Positions 34,844 to 47,178 of a stretch of 64,000 bases of DNA are shown one piece after another. The notes beneath the pieces were generated by a model, which saw only the letters and a list, made by a program, of their open reading frames with translations, was not told the DNA's origin and did no database searches. This stretch comes from Straminergon stramineum (Eukaryota > Streptophyta > Bryopsida > Hypnales > Calliergonaceae). Within the stretch, counting starts at the first letter, position 1. Each line of letters starts with the position of its first letter. Position numbers and translations under genes: made by a program. The stretch covers positions 26,028,248-26,092,247 of the forward strand of contig OY987266.1 of assembly GCA_963920665.1 (NCBI GenBank), written 5' to 3'.

Positions 34844-35119
34844 CTAGAGATTGACTTCGTCATAATCAACTAACTCGGTGAGGTAGCTTGCATGCATGTC
34901 AAAAACTTCATATGCATGCATTACAAAATCAGTAGACTGTTCAACTTCTTTGGGTACTTGCAGTGCTATTACTGCTTCAATTGGTTCTAAATTTAAATTA
35001 ACAAATCCATTTATTAAAGGTAAATGATTCTTGCCCACGCTTCTATCTTCATCCATCGTAACCAAGTCATCCACCTCTTCACCGAAATCCTTTACTCGGG
35101 GTGTAGTGACGAAACACAT
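34844..35119 (-). pseudogene. 5' ORF of the gypsy element, unknown role
   Basis: 91-codon frame between the primer site and the upstream RNase H, acidic, with MHASYLTELVDYDEVNL near its end. Family not recognised. Confidence 0.4.
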
Positions 35120-35307
35120 CTATGCAGATTTAACTCATACTAAGTTTTATCCACATGCTCTCTCTCTTTCTCTCTCCTGTCACCTTATCAACCTCCTAGT
35201 ATCAACACTAGGTTTTCACGCAAAATTAAGCCAACCTTCCTTCCACCACATTGCTTCCCCAAATGTGCAAATTTCTAATTAGCTCTCACCCTTTGACAAA
35301 TTTTTAT

Positions 35308-35328
35308 GGGGTCCCAACAACAGAACCA
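35308..35328 (-). other. Primer-binding site, tRNA-Asp-like
   Basis: Three bases past the 5' LTR the minus strand reads TGGTTCTGTTGTTGGGA. This equals the common gypsy primer site TGGCGCCGTTGCCGGGG with mostly C-to-T and G-to-A changes, the pattern expected from decay of methylated cytosines. Confidence 0.6.
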
Positions 35329-35331
35329 AAA

Positions 35332-35646
35332 TGATACAATAGAATAATTTTAGGACTCAACACCCTCATGCTTAGAATCAAAGTAACAGTTCTTTTATTA
35401 ATCAAATCCTTGGATCAAGATACCTACTTCTTTCTTATAGACTCATGCCTTACACTCCCCCTCACCTATGGATCTTCAATACTCACATGTAACCAAAATT
35501 GCCAAAGAAACAACCTAACAGTATCCATAACTACCGAAACCCGACGTATGATAACGAATGGTGATCACCTCAATGGATGAAGTATCAATTAGTGTCTAGT
35601 GTGTATGGAAAAAATATGACAAGTCAAGCCGAAATTAGTTGACTTA
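35332..35646 (-). repeat. 5' LTR of the gypsy element
   Basis: Starts TGATACAATAG on plus and ends GACTTA (CA decayed to TA). About 92% identical to the other LTR by eye. Confidence 0.9.
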
Positions 35647-36188
35647 GTACCAAAAAAATTCATTCATAAATAAGGTAGAGCACCTCATTTCCAACCTCCT
35701 CTCCCATTCGCAAGCCCTATTTTTTGACCCCAAACCAACTTGTTCATAATCCAACTCCAATGAAGTCTACTCAACTTTTGAGATATTGATGAACTCTCAT
35801 CCCTTGAATTCTACTCTTTGAAGAATGATATTAGAATATGTCTAGGGACTCTAATATGTGCCTACTACCCTTTCACTTCAAATATTTGTAGAAAAATTTT
35901 TAAAAACAATTTGAAGATCATTTTTTCTTAAGTGAATTCTTCTCCAAAAGGTTAATTACCACAAAGTAATCAATTATGATTGTTGATAACCAAAGAAGGT
36001 GAATGTCTTCAAGGGTTGGGAATAGGTGGTGACCTTAGTAGCAAAATAGACGCATACAATAGAGAGACTTCAAGGTTTTGAAAAGTGCTCATAGGCTTGT
36101 CCTTTCAGTCATAACCCTAGAAGAACATGGAGGGCAAAAAATGTCCAATGGATGACTTCATTGTTCATTGTAGAAACAAAGAATGTAC
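35647..36188. repeat. Paralogous segment, copy A piece 4
   Basis: Matches 59,063-59,598 of copy B. The last 75 bases (from ataaccctag at 36,111) correspond to the left part of the decayed short element seen whole at 59,528-59,665 in B. Homology ends where the TTAA-flanked element starts. Confidence 0.75.
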
Positions 36189-36192
36189 TTAA

Positions 36193-38488
36193 CCCTTTAA
36201 TGCCGAGATGGCCAGAAATGGCCTACGGTTTGTGTTCTGGTTGCATTTACATAACACAAGTGGAATCAACATGAAATGTGTTGAACTATAAAGTTGGGGG
36301 CAAGAGTAAGTTGACAATTTAGCAATTTAAAAAAAAAATCAGCAAAATTAAAGTTTTTGTGCCTATGCAAAGCTTGTATTCTACCAAGAATACAATACAA
36401 GGGTTTAGACATACATTGGGGTGAGGGAGAATACTTGTCAAGAGTTGTAGAGGTTGCACAGAGGGTGACCAATGTAGCCAGTATGCAACAATTATAGCAA
36501 TTCAATTGCAGCCCTAGTCTTCAAATAAAAATTGAGTGTAGGACTAGTCCTTGAGTCCCAATGATTTTTTTGAAACAAATGAAATGGGTCCAAACATTTT
36601 TTTAGATTTGCTTGGAAATATGAACTATGGGCCTAGTTTGTTGATTTTCTAATTTTAGAGTAGCACAATAACTTTCATTTATACTATACTCATATGCACT
36701 AATATATAATGGTACATATATGGTGAAAATTTCAGATTTTTTGAGTCTATTCTATATTAGATATGAGTTTTTTTCATTTCTCTCTTAAGAATTTCACAAT
36801 AATTTCAAATAATCTCAAAGTAGAATTTCAAACCTCATTTGGGGCATAGTAGAATAATTTTTCCCATAAAACTTTGAACTTTAAAAATTTGTGAAATTAA
36901 GCCAAATTTCATTTACAAAAATTTATTTGAGATTTCAAGACTCCAATAGAAAGTTATGGACAAATATCAGAGAGAAAGTTTTAAATTGTCCAAAAAAATG
37001 TCCCTTCCAATCCTTCTCCAAAATTTATCCATAACTTTTAGTTGGAGCCTCAAAACCTCAGAAAAATAATTTAGAGATTAAACTTAGCTTAATTACCCAC
37101 TTTTTTTTAGTTCAAAGTTTTTTGAAAAAAGGTATTCTGCTATGCTAAAATGAGGACTGAAATTCTACTTTGAGCACAATTCTTGCGTTTTGAAAATGAG
37201 TGGTCAAGCTCTTCAAATTATCCCATACCCTTTGAAGATTCATGATGGAAAATTCATTGTTAAAGGATATTCCCACATTTGCTTTGAGGAAAGGTTCATT
37301 TAGAAACAATGCTAATGAAGTTGATGGGGACCTCAAGTGAGACTTGCTATAACCTTATCTTATAGCATGTTAAGATGTTTTGAAGTCCCCAAAGATGAAG
37401 CCATGTTTCTAAATTATAGGGAATGCCTCGGCTAAGTGTTGCTACGACAAACCTTGTAGCATCATAAGATGTTTTGAAGCATTACCCTAGTATCATACCT
37501 TTTACATTCGGATGATATGCATGTCAATGCTTTCACTTACCTATACATGTGCCCCTATAATATATTAATTCACACAAACCCTGGAAAATGTGAGAATGTT
37601 CAAAAACATTTGTTGTTGAAATTACTCTTATATTTAACATTTGAAAAGTTTTTTAATTGATATTTTTTATTTCTACTTGTAGGATGGGGAAGAAGTCTAG
37701 GTCCTAGGTGAAGAAGAATAAAGCAGAAAGGTGGAAGGATGCTTGGATTGAAGATCCCAACAAACATGAATGTTTGTTTTGCAAATGTATCATACTCTAC
37801 TTCTAATGGTACATATATGCCTTTGAGGACCTCTTACAAATTAAATATTTACCATTTTTTAGTGAAAAAAAAGTTTTTAATAGTAAACTTTCAAAATTGC
37901 CTATAATCTTTTTTGAAATAGTCTAGGGTACTTTATTGCCTACACAATGTCAAGCTTCAAATTGTAGATCAACCATGTATAGTTGATTGGGCAATTAGGG
38001 ATAAATAGAAATATTCATTTGGCATTGGAAATTCTATGCCTAAACACAATTTGGTATTTCAAAGTTTATCTCTAAATCTCACAACTAACACTCAAATCCT
38101 GCAACTGACACTTGGATTGTGTACACCGCTCAGTCCAATGAGTAATGACTAGAGGCCATCAATTTTGTCAGTGGCCTTTTCTTCAAATACCCCTGACTTG
38201 TTCTCGAAGGTTGTATCTCACCACCCAATAATATGGATTTACTCCATGGTATATGAACAACTTATTCTAGAACCACCCTACACCTCCCAATTTATCATGT
38301 TCAACATTTTTTTTCACACGGTGTTTTGACATTTGGAAAATGTACTTAACTACAATATGTGTGATGGGAAATTTTTTTGCCTTCAATATAGTCTATCATT
38401 GTGGACCTAAAGCCTATTGTATTCTCCTTTCATCAAAAATACGGTGAAGTAGATGGTGAGTCTCTCCAAACCCTTGGGCGTTAAGGGG
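36193..38488. mobile_element. piggyBac-like element, TTAA TSD (2.3 kb)
   Basis: TTAA at 36,189-36,192, then CCCTTTAATGCCGAGATGG. The right end, read on minus, is CCCCTTAACGCCCAAGGG, followed by TTAA at 38,489-38,492. TTAA duplications with CCC-starting inverted ends are the piggyBac signature. No piggyBac transposase frame was found; a short plus-strand stretch near 37,683 (WKDAWIEDPNKHECLFCK) looks like a Zn-finger relic. Contains an old foldback copy at 36,815-37,225. Confidence 0.6.
36815..37225. repeat. Diverged copy of the 52.6-kb foldback
   Basis: The left arm (tagaatttcaaacctcattt, agttatggacaaat) and right arm (atttatccataactttt, aaatgaggactgaaattcta) are inverted and both align with the element at 52,566-53,139, but with many more mismatches and length changes. 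Confidence 0.7.
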
Positions 38489-38492
38489 TTAA

Positions 38493-39506
38493 GGTAAGAA
38501 CATCCAATGGTGTCCCTATACCAAATGGCTTCCCTTTCTAGGCCGGGAATTCATTCTAGAACATGCAAGATCATTAAATTTCTTTGCATGAATATGCAAG
38601 CAACTTAAAATCCTCACATGCATTGAATGCCCCACCTTTGATTCAATATTCAAGTACCGTAATTCAAATTTGAAGGGTACACAAAGGTCTATTTAATTCA
38701 ACTAGAGTTTTGATTCTCTCCGACGAACACGTTTAGACAAGTTCAGATATGATACCTTATACAATTATACCTTGAACCTCATGAATCGCCATCTGCCTAG
38801 ACTACTGAAGGCAAATCATTATAATCTAAACAAGGAATTGGATGGACTGTGCTAGTAATTGCTTCGTCTACTTTAATCTACATTTTGGGCTTGTCTATTT
38901 AATCCACATTCTTGTTGAATCTATCACATATATTGTAGGAGAATTATGATGACACAAGGTAATAAGGAGTGTGATAATTCAGGAATTTGGTTCCATGTAC
39001 AATGTACATTCACTCAACACTTGGAATAAACCCTCATGCACACCCCTTGATTCAGCACATGTAAAGAGCTAAATTAATTCCCTCACAAATTTGATCCAGT
39101 TCATGGCAACTAGGAAGCCCTAAAAGTTTGATCATTTGCCACTATGAGAACAAGGGTTTGGGGTTTTACCTTATGCCTCTATCCTTCGTTGGTTAGGATT
39201 TAAATTTTAGGGGATTTGGTCCTTCTCTAACCTGATGAATTCAATAGCTAGGGGATCGAATTTGCTACTATAGTAGACTAAAACAAACCACCTCGTGGCT
39301 AGTACTATCGTAGACATTGCATTCACAAGTGGGATGGTCACAAATGGAGGGAGGAAAAAGAGGCTTACTCAACATGTTCTTCGAGGACCCTCCATGAGTG
39401 ACAGCAATGGCGGTTGTTTGATGTGGTCACCCATGCTTGCTCTCGCTCGAGCAAGCTTCTTCATCACAAGCTAGAGTTAGATAGATATCTCATCGAAGGA
39501 TGTCCT
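38493..39506. other. No gene recognised
   Basis: AT-rich with short frames. Confidence 0.35.
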
Positions 39507-40080
39507 TCAAAAATTGTGGAAACTATTTCCGTTCACACCAACTAAGTAGCCAAGCTGCATGACTATACCATAAATGTCAACTCCAATTTGTTCTTCGTTG
39601 ATTCCACTTGTTGGGCCATGGTTGCACCTTTGCCGCTCAACTGAGCAATTTTCCGGACCCCTCCCTCCGATAGTCCTTGCACCCCAAACCAATGTTGCAG
39701 CTCCTCCAATCCTTGAACTCTTCCTCCCTTGCCAAATTTCCTCCCCCCATGAACTATCACCACTAAGATGAAGGTGCGCTTCACAAGGTATAGCACACCT
39801 CTTATGCACCGCAACATTTCCACATGATGCATTTCTCCCTCTCCCTTGTCACAATCTCCAAGGAGGCGGCTTCCACACCAAAAAACACTTCTCAAATCGT
39901 GCATTCGATCCCCTCACTTGAAGAAGTAGTAAACAATTGCCGTAGAACCCCTAAGCTTGTCATCAACAAACAAACTTCATAGAATCAAGGAGACGTTCCT
40001 ATCCCCGGATGTACCCCCAACTCCTAGTGACCGGCTATGCTTGTTCAAGGATCATTGTATCTGATACAGCTTACCTCCAC
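39507..40080 (-). pseudogene. Possible relic of a retroelement 5' region
   Basis: Overlapping minus-strand frames up to 113 codons have higher GC than the surroundings. Just upstream on minus (about 40,060) gctgtatcagatacaatg resembles a decayed initiator-Met primer site (TGGTATCAGAGC). The protein (MAQQVESTKNKLELT near its end) gives no firm family. Weak call. Confidence 0.25.
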
Positions 40081-41379
40081 GCGAGTTCGCCGTAATAACT
40101 ACTTATACCCTCAAATACATAGAACTAACCATTCTCACAAGTGCGAAATATGCATACTTCACCCAATTTTTTTTTCAAAATAAAAATCCTAAATATTCTC
40201 TATGACTTTGCCCCCACTATTGTTGTTGAACATATTTTCATTGAATACATGCTAGGTCTCCAAATTTGAAGAATACGGGTTTCAATAGACAATTTCTAGT
40301 CGTAACATTGTAAAGGGGTTAAGGTAGCCGACCCATTCTTGACCACCCCCATATTTTCACTTTATAGGTTGATGTATTTCCAATCAATTGTGGTTTAGGT
40401 TTTTTCTCACAACTAACGTGTACTAGCTAGAGCAACATAAATGTTGAAGAAGTGTACATTGAAAGCATAGAATGATCACAATATGTACATTGAAAGCCAC
40501 AATTATCACTCTCATCGATTTTGTAACAAGCCTATAATCGGAAATAGAATGACCTACATAACAAGAATAGGTTTCATAGAATCCTCACGAAAAAAATTCA
40601 CAGTAATTTCATTTTTGATGAAAAAAATGTAAAAAAATTTTCAAATCCTTCTAAAACCTATTTCACTATTAATATGAGAAAAAAATTTCCTCACCAAACC
40701 CATCTTGCAGCTATGCTCAATTCCTTAAGTAGTTGGAAATGGGTTGTCACAATGCTAGCAATGGAGGAATACTGTCAAATGTCTTGCTCTCCAAGCTTCC
40801 TTGCATTTCATATTCCCAAATTTCCAATCCAATATGGATATAAATCCTTGAGTGCAGGAGGAGACAGATGAAGTTCACCTTAGCCTAATATAAATGGCTG
40901 AGATTTGTCCCCTCATCTTTCGCAGCGACGCTCATCAATGACAGTTGTCTAATTTTAAAAATTTCGATTGACAACATCAATGTTTGGGAGATTTTTCGAG
41001 GTCCTTAGCTGATTTCTTCCTTCCACAAGAATGAACTGGTTTTTTTCATTAGGCACCAATTACATCCTTTGAATCACAAAAAATACCGGTTTATTTCCTC
41101 CAATTTCAATTTCTCACCAGCAAATTTCCTCCATATTGAAATTGGCACTGTCCAAATTGTAAAATTTCTATAAAATATAGAAAAACAATTTGAAAATGAA
41201 AGTACTAATTAATATTGCATCTTTAGTAGGAATTGAACCTAGCAAAGCCCTTCACCACTTGAAGGCCAAGGATCCTCCCAACCCATGCATTATGGAGTTG
41301 AGGATGGTTATGAAAAGATTGCATGAAATCAAAAGAGTTTAGGAAGTACCAATTTCACGTTCTTCAAATATTTCTTCTG
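40081..41379. other. AT-rich interval with an orphan TTAA end
   Basis: At 40,311-40,322 taaaggggttaa matches the right terminus of the piggyBac-like elements, but no left partner was identified. Otherwise no gene. Confidence 0.4.
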
Positions 41380-41640
41380 CTACCCTTGTAAGGTATGGCT
41401 CAGGATTGCATATAAATGGTGAAACTTAGAAGAATTCTTCCACAAGAGAATGGCCTCTTCTATTATGTTGTCATAGTCTTTATCATGTCCTTCCAAGGAC
41501 AATTGCATGACATTGTCCAAATTGGATGTTGTTATACGATTTTGAAGTTTTTGCTTGACGTTATTCTGCACTAAAAATGCCCTTTCACATGTGCAAGGTG
41601 CTCACACATTGACACTTAGCAATTTCAATAAGGGTTAGTA
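41380..41640 (-). pseudogene. hAT transposase C-terminal fragment
   Basis: The minus strand reads VQNNVKQKLQNRITTSNLDN then MQLSLEG and IIEEAILLWKN. This matches the hAT dimerisation region of the ZNF862/KIAA1586-like type, where a CERxFS motif is followed by NxxKxKLRNRL and RISIEGP. The preceding Cys-Glu is near 41,605 but out of frame. It is unrelated in sequence to the hAT gene at 6.9-10.2 kb. Confidence 0.45.
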
Positions 41641-42026
41641 AGTTAGGGTATTTTAATTTCAAAGATGGATTCCAACTAATTGAAGTCCATATATCTCCAA
41701 AAGTTCTATCCATCCACTATGTACTCCCATGCAACTTGAAAGCGAAGGTTGATATCCATGGTAACAAACCTTCATTAGCCAAGTATTAGCCAATGATTTT
41801 TTTGGCAAGGCAATTGAAATCCCCCAAATATTCTAAAGAAGCAGTCAAATATCCTCCAAATTTGGGGTGGCACCGATTGATTTTTGGTTCTAGAAATTTC
41901 TTCCCGGTTTAGCATCCTTTAATTTCAAAATGCAAACGGTTTTTTCCCAGATCCATCAATTGACTTTGAACTAGCCGTTGGGTTTTTCCAATCATTGGAC
42001 AGCATGAAGAAGGGAAGTCTTTTTAA

Positions 42027-42142
42027 CCCTTAAATATTGATACTTCACTGTTGACTGTAGAAAAATAAAATGCATCTATTGGTCCAATAATTGGAGTAGT
42101 TTTGTTGACTACCTTGGTCATGGGGGCTTCGTCCTTTAAGGG
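42027..42142. mobile_element. Tiny piggyBac-like MITE, 116 bp
   Basis: TTAA (42,023-42,026) CCCTTAAATATTGATAC ... GTCCTTTAAGGG TTAA (42,143-42,146). The interior (actgtagaaaaataaaatgc, attggtccaataattgg) is homologous to the decayed copy at 59,528-59,665. Confidence 0.7.
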
Positions 42143-42266
42143 TTAAAAAAAATGAAGCGTGGGTTTCCAAGGAAGGGATGTCCTTTTGAGGAAATAATTG
42201 AAGCAAGTGTCTTAAGAAAATAAGAATTGTTAATGATCAACTAAAATTTCATCTTACATTACATCT

Positions 42267-42855
42267 CCTGGGGAGATCACTTAGTGTATCTTTAACAAAC
42301 TATGTGTGTTAAAGTGATTTTTTGACCCCCTATATACTTTTCAATAAATAATAATTTCAACCTATAATTTTGAGTTTTGTTTCATAATGACTATAGGTTT
42401 CTATTGCCAAAAATTCCCAACTCAAATAACATATGAAATGATTTCTAGAATAGGTTGAATAATGAACTAAAATGGCATGTTTTTTAACTCAAATATTTAT
42501 AGAGTATACATTTTAGATGACCATTGCATCATTATTCAAGAAAAATGAACTTTCAATAGCATGTTGATTTTAGGAATTTTTTATTCATTTTTTAGACAAT
42601 TTTTTTTTATATAAAATAGGGGTGTGAAAGCTATTTTCAGCTCTACAGTGTATCTTTTTACTTCAAAAATTTGTAACTAATTACAATTATCTAAAACAAA
42701 TACCAATAATTCACAACATAAACTTTCAAAGTAGGAAAATCTATTCATATTTTTTCTTTTCTTTTCCTTTTATTTAAATTTTAGAATATAATATAGGGGG
42801 TCTAAAATCTTAACACACGTAGTTTCTAATGGACACACTAAGTGATCTCCCTAGG
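42267..42855. mobile_element. hAT-type MITE, 8-bp TSD, ~70-bp inverted ends
   Basis: Left end CCTGGGGAGATCACTTAGTG, right end on minus CCTAGGGAGATCACTTAGTG. The pairing continues inward (tgtgtgttaaagt, gaccccctatat) for about 70 bases. The octamer TTACATCT is duplicated at 42,259-42,266 and 42,856-42,863. An 8-bp duplication is the hAT rule. No coding capacity. Confidence 0.88.
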
Positions 42856-42863
42856 TTACATCT

Positions 42864-44251
42864 AACATTTATAGAAAAGCAAAATATTTGATGATAAAAC
42901 ATCTTTATTTTCTCCTATTGGTACTTTTTGAATGCAAGGAATAAGCTTAGTAATTTGCAATCTTTACTTAGTAAAAGGTAGAAACTATACCATTCTTAAT
43001 TTATAAAATAAAATTGCAAAGATAATTTGTTTAATAGTTTAGTTGTAGTTGTAGATTTGACAGTGAAGTGTCCACTCAAATATGTTTTTGAAGAAAGTTG
43101 ATCAAGTACTCTTAAAAAGAATTAATAAAAAGAATCTATTTTTTATTTGTTTTTACTTTACATTAAGCATTCAACTAAGAGGTTTAGTAGAATTTATTTA
43201 GATCAACTTTACATTTCAAATCTTTGCAGTAGATACATGTACAAAATCGTAAGATTAAAGTCAAAGTTTACTTTGGAGATGAATTTGTCCCTAATGACCT
43301 ATACAATCATTTTGTAGTCATAGCTTATAAGTGAGTGCCACATTTATTGGACTCTAAATTTCATTCATTCAAATTTTGGATTTATTTATGCAATTGTAGA
43401 ATGAACTATCTTCATATATCAAAATCTAATAAACTAAAAAAATTGTTGCGTGACTCTTACAAATAATAATAAAAAGTATAATATTATTGAAATATTTTTA
43501 AAATCACTACAATTAGGAAAAAATAATGATGTTTTATGATAAAATCTTTGGCCATAATTTCTTGCTGATCATTGTAAAATGAAATTTTGGACAATTTAAG
43601 AAAATTATATGCTATGTAAAAAATTATATTTCTTAATGCAAGTCCATGGAATGTTGTCTTTGAGAGATGACATTGCAAAATGGCTAAGGACAATTGATGA
43701 TTAAGTATATGTATAGTTGTACAAGCAAAAATGAGAGATTTGTATTAGGTAGTGTTCAATGTGCAAGTGAAATAACAAGCATTACCAAAAGCATTACCAA
43801 AAGGATCAAATCCAAAGCTCAAGGTTGGGCATTCCAAAAAAACGTTCAATTGCTATTGCTCAAATCCACTTTTTAAAAAAAAGTAGGAAGTAAAGGATTT
43901 AGTGTTTTTTTTTTTTTATCATTGATTGGTTTTGTATTTCTTTGGGTGCCCTTTTTATACTACTATAAAGGAATGTCTAAATTACTACAATTCTTTATTT
44001 TGTTTTAATGTTATTTACAAATACCCTACAAAGACTTGGAATGTTATAATAGCTCAAAAAGATGCATTAGCAAATATAATGAGTATATTGCATGTTTGGT
44101 TTTCATCTATTGGTGTGAGTAGAGAAAAATAAAGACATGGTGTGCAAAGATTTAGTTACATATAATTCATAATTATATCATAATAGTGTTATGATTCATT
44201 TCAATCTAAAAACTCTTGTTACTCTTGAAAATGGGAATCTACTAATGCAAT
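42864..44251. other. AT-rich interval, no gene recognised
   Basis: Short frames only. No repeat shared with the rest of the window was noticed. Confidence 0.4.
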
Positions 44252-44255
44252 TTAA

Positions 44256-45176
44256 GCCTCTAAAGGTTTTTGACTATATCTTCACCAAAAATGTTTGAAA
44301 ATTGTCATTTTTAGTACAAGTACCAAAGTTTAGAAGAAAAAACCAAAAATTTGGACACATGAAACCGTAGGATTGTGTAGTATATTGGTTTGAAACATGT
44401 GGAAAAAATTTCAAAAATTTCCATCTTGTACATTGCAAGATATTAGCATTTGAATTGACAAAAATCCTTTTTATGGCCTTGTGAAAACCCAAGCAGCTGC
44501 ACTTCACAAGGTCACATTTGTATAAAAAAAATATACAAAATGGTGTTGCATCTTTGAATTTATTCTTCAAGGCAAGTTGGTTACATGTTTGAAAAATTTC
44601 AAATCATTTGGAATTGTACAACAGATAGGAAAAAAATAGTAAGTAGAAAGAAGTAGAGGATAATTCAAAATACTAAATTGTTAAGAATTTAGTTATGGAA
44701 TTGAAAAATTCCAATCCTAATGGTTGAAATGATTTTATTAACAATCTACATCCTATTCTTTAGTTTTTTTCAAAAAATATTGAAAATTGAGTTAAATGAA
44801 GGACTTCAAAGTTTATTTTAGAGTAGTAAATCCATAACTACCCCACAAACTAAAACTCCTCATAACTTTCATCCCATTAATGAAAATGGAATGATTTGAA
44901 GCTTTCCACAAATATATAAGTCTAGAAAATCAATTTCAAATTTTTATTTCTGAAAAAGTGTTTTTTTCAGAATTTTTTGAGCAGCCTAGGCTACTTGCTA
45001 AATAATGAAAATTACACACCATATAATAACTTTTTTACTGTATAGTTAGAAGTTATGAAAATTCTTGTGCCTTGAAGCTACTCCTTGGGCACATGTTGTG
45101 TGAAAATTTCAAAGAAAAAAAGTAAAAATTCCATTTGTAATGAGTTGCCAATAATCGTCATTTGGTCCTTTATGGG
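44256..45176 (+). mobile_element. piggyBac-like non-autonomous element, family P copy 1 (921 bp)
   Basis: TTAA at 44,252-44,255 and 45,177-45,180. Ends GCCTCTAAAGGTTTTTGAC and, on minus, CCCATAAAGGACCAAATG. The interior is shared with the copies at 47,179-48,103 and 48,787-49,733 (agtacaagtaccaaa, gagctgcacttcacaaggtc). No coding. Confidence 0.75.
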
Positions 45177-46048
45177 TTAAAAATGAACTAGTTTAAAAAT
45201 ACATCTTGAAGTTTGTAATGTCTTTAGAAATTATCACAGGTAACTCTTTTTAAATACAAAGAAGAGAGGTCAAATTGGATAAGCTTTTGGAATTCATATA
45301 CAAATTTAAAAAATTGTATCCAATATTTAATATGCAGTCTTATTAGTGCTTGCAACTACAACAACTTGGGTTGTTACTAAGATTTACACACCTATCTTCA
45401 TTTGTTAGTAGCCTTACTACAATAAAGATGGTTAAAATACTAGTTGATCCTATTGCTCATAGTGTTTTGTAGGTTGAGGGTAGATTTGATGTAAATAGAA
45501 GAAGAATATCAAGTCAAAATAGTCAAAAGTTAATGGCCCAAAGCTCTAAATGAACAATAAATTTAATTGCCAAAATGCTGAAATTATTGAAACTTTCATT
45601 GAACAACAAATCAAGCCTTTAATGCACCAAGTCAATATTTTGTTTCAAAATTAATTGAAATTCAACATTGCGAATTAAAATCTATTGAATTTGGATATGT
45701 AAATAGCACACATTCAACTTCACATGCCAATCCATCTAAAAATATTGAAAGAAAATCTTATTTAAGTAGGGGTCAGGAAGTAAAATAATCCATGTGAATT
45801 AGATGAGAGCTTAATAACCAATTATAATCAATTCAAAACATTGTAATATTGTTTATAGTATAAAATTAGACCTCATTAGTACATAGTAAATCATTTTTTT
45901 GAAAAACTTCTATCATTCAAAATATTGGAAATTGAGATAACTTTCACCTTCCAAAATGCAAACTTTAAACTCCCTAAGTAGGCTATAGTTTCTCTATTAT
46001 TTTACATAACAACTTCAAATCACAAAATTTTTTTATGGTAGACATTAA

Positions 46049-46706
46049 CCCCTAAATGCCAAAGGCACAAAATTCTGGTGTCCACAATATTTTGAAGGTA
46101 TATCAAAGCTTATCAAATTACTATTTTAAATAGTTTGTATTTTAAAAAAAAAATTTGAAGTCTAGTTTTAGTATTAGAAATCCTATTATAAAAATGAATG
46201 ATTATGATTTTTCTATTCAAGATTTTGTGCAAGGGTGTCCATTGCAATTTGCAAATCTTGATTTTTTAGTGTCGAGGGCTCTTGGAAATGAGCCTCAAAT
46301 ACATTAGATCTTGGGAGAAAAATCACATCAAAAAGTTGTTTAAAAAAGTTGTAGAGTTGATTTTGAGAAGCCTTAAATTGATCAGGGTTGTGCATGTTAT
46401 GCCTTGTAAACTCATATTTTTTTGGTGACCAATTTTTTTAATTTGACTTGTGAAAAGAGGATTGAAAGAATTCAAATCACTTTCATTGTTTCACAGTTTT
46501 AACACCCTCATAATCAAACATTATAATCTTTCAATCCATGAGTAATATTGTTGTGTTTTCTTTTCTAATGTGACCTCTAACATGTCTAGTTTCAATTTGT
46601 CTAGTTACAATTCAAAAAAATTGATAAAACTTATAAACATGTTGTCTTTTTATTCAATTTACAACAAATTCCAAGAAGCTCAAAAAAGGTCTTGGGCATT
46701 TATAGG
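46049..46706. mobile_element. piggyBac-like non-autonomous element (658 bp)
   Basis: TTAA at 46,045-46,048 then CCCCTAAATGCCAAAGGCAC. On minus the right end is CCTATAAATGCCCAAGACC before TTAA (46,707-46,710). The interior differs from family P. Confidence 0.7.
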
Positions 46707-47178
46707 TTAACTTGATTTTCTACATTTTCATGGAGAAAGTTTCTTTTCGAAAATAGATATTTTCTTTTGTATAAGAGGCATTTTTCACTATGTCCCAAGT
46801 CTCAACTTTCAAAATCTGGGTTCAATGCCAAATCCCAAATTCCTTGGGTTGTAGAGGGTGAATAAGAAATATCAAATTTGAGACTTAGGACTTTTCAGTG
46901 TGAAGGTTAAAGTCTTAATTGTTATTTCCAATTTATTTCTTTTATAATATTTCATATCAATTAAGTACCCCCAAAATGGATTAAAAAGTAAAAACCTTGT
47001 TTTGGAGGCACTTATATCATCAAATTTCAGCCAATGAGAGTGGTTCAGATTGTTTTTTTTTTGTAATCCCCATGATTTCTATCTTCCTACAAGATAGAAA
47101 ATTTACATTGCCTTCTACTGGTGCTACAAATCATGCACATAATACTTAAGTGGTTGGTAATGTGTGGTTCTACCATAT

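Larger units (their letters stand above)
28556..35646 (-). mobile_element. Ty3/gypsy LTR retrotransposon, degenerate but complete in outline
   Basis: Coding is leftward. Two 315-bp LTRs (28,556-28,870 and 35,332-35,646) differ at about 24 positions counted by eye. GTAC flanks the element (28,552-28,555 and 35,647-35,650), and copy B shows the unoccupied site near 59,060. Order from the 5' LTR: primer-binding site, ORF of unknown role, RNase H domain, gag with zinc knuckle, protease, reverse transcriptase, RNase H, integrase, polypurine tract, 3' LTR. RT before integrase identifies Ty3/gypsy. All frames carry stops; a CATTAG element splits RT. The RNase H domain in front of gag is unusual. Confidence 0.9.
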
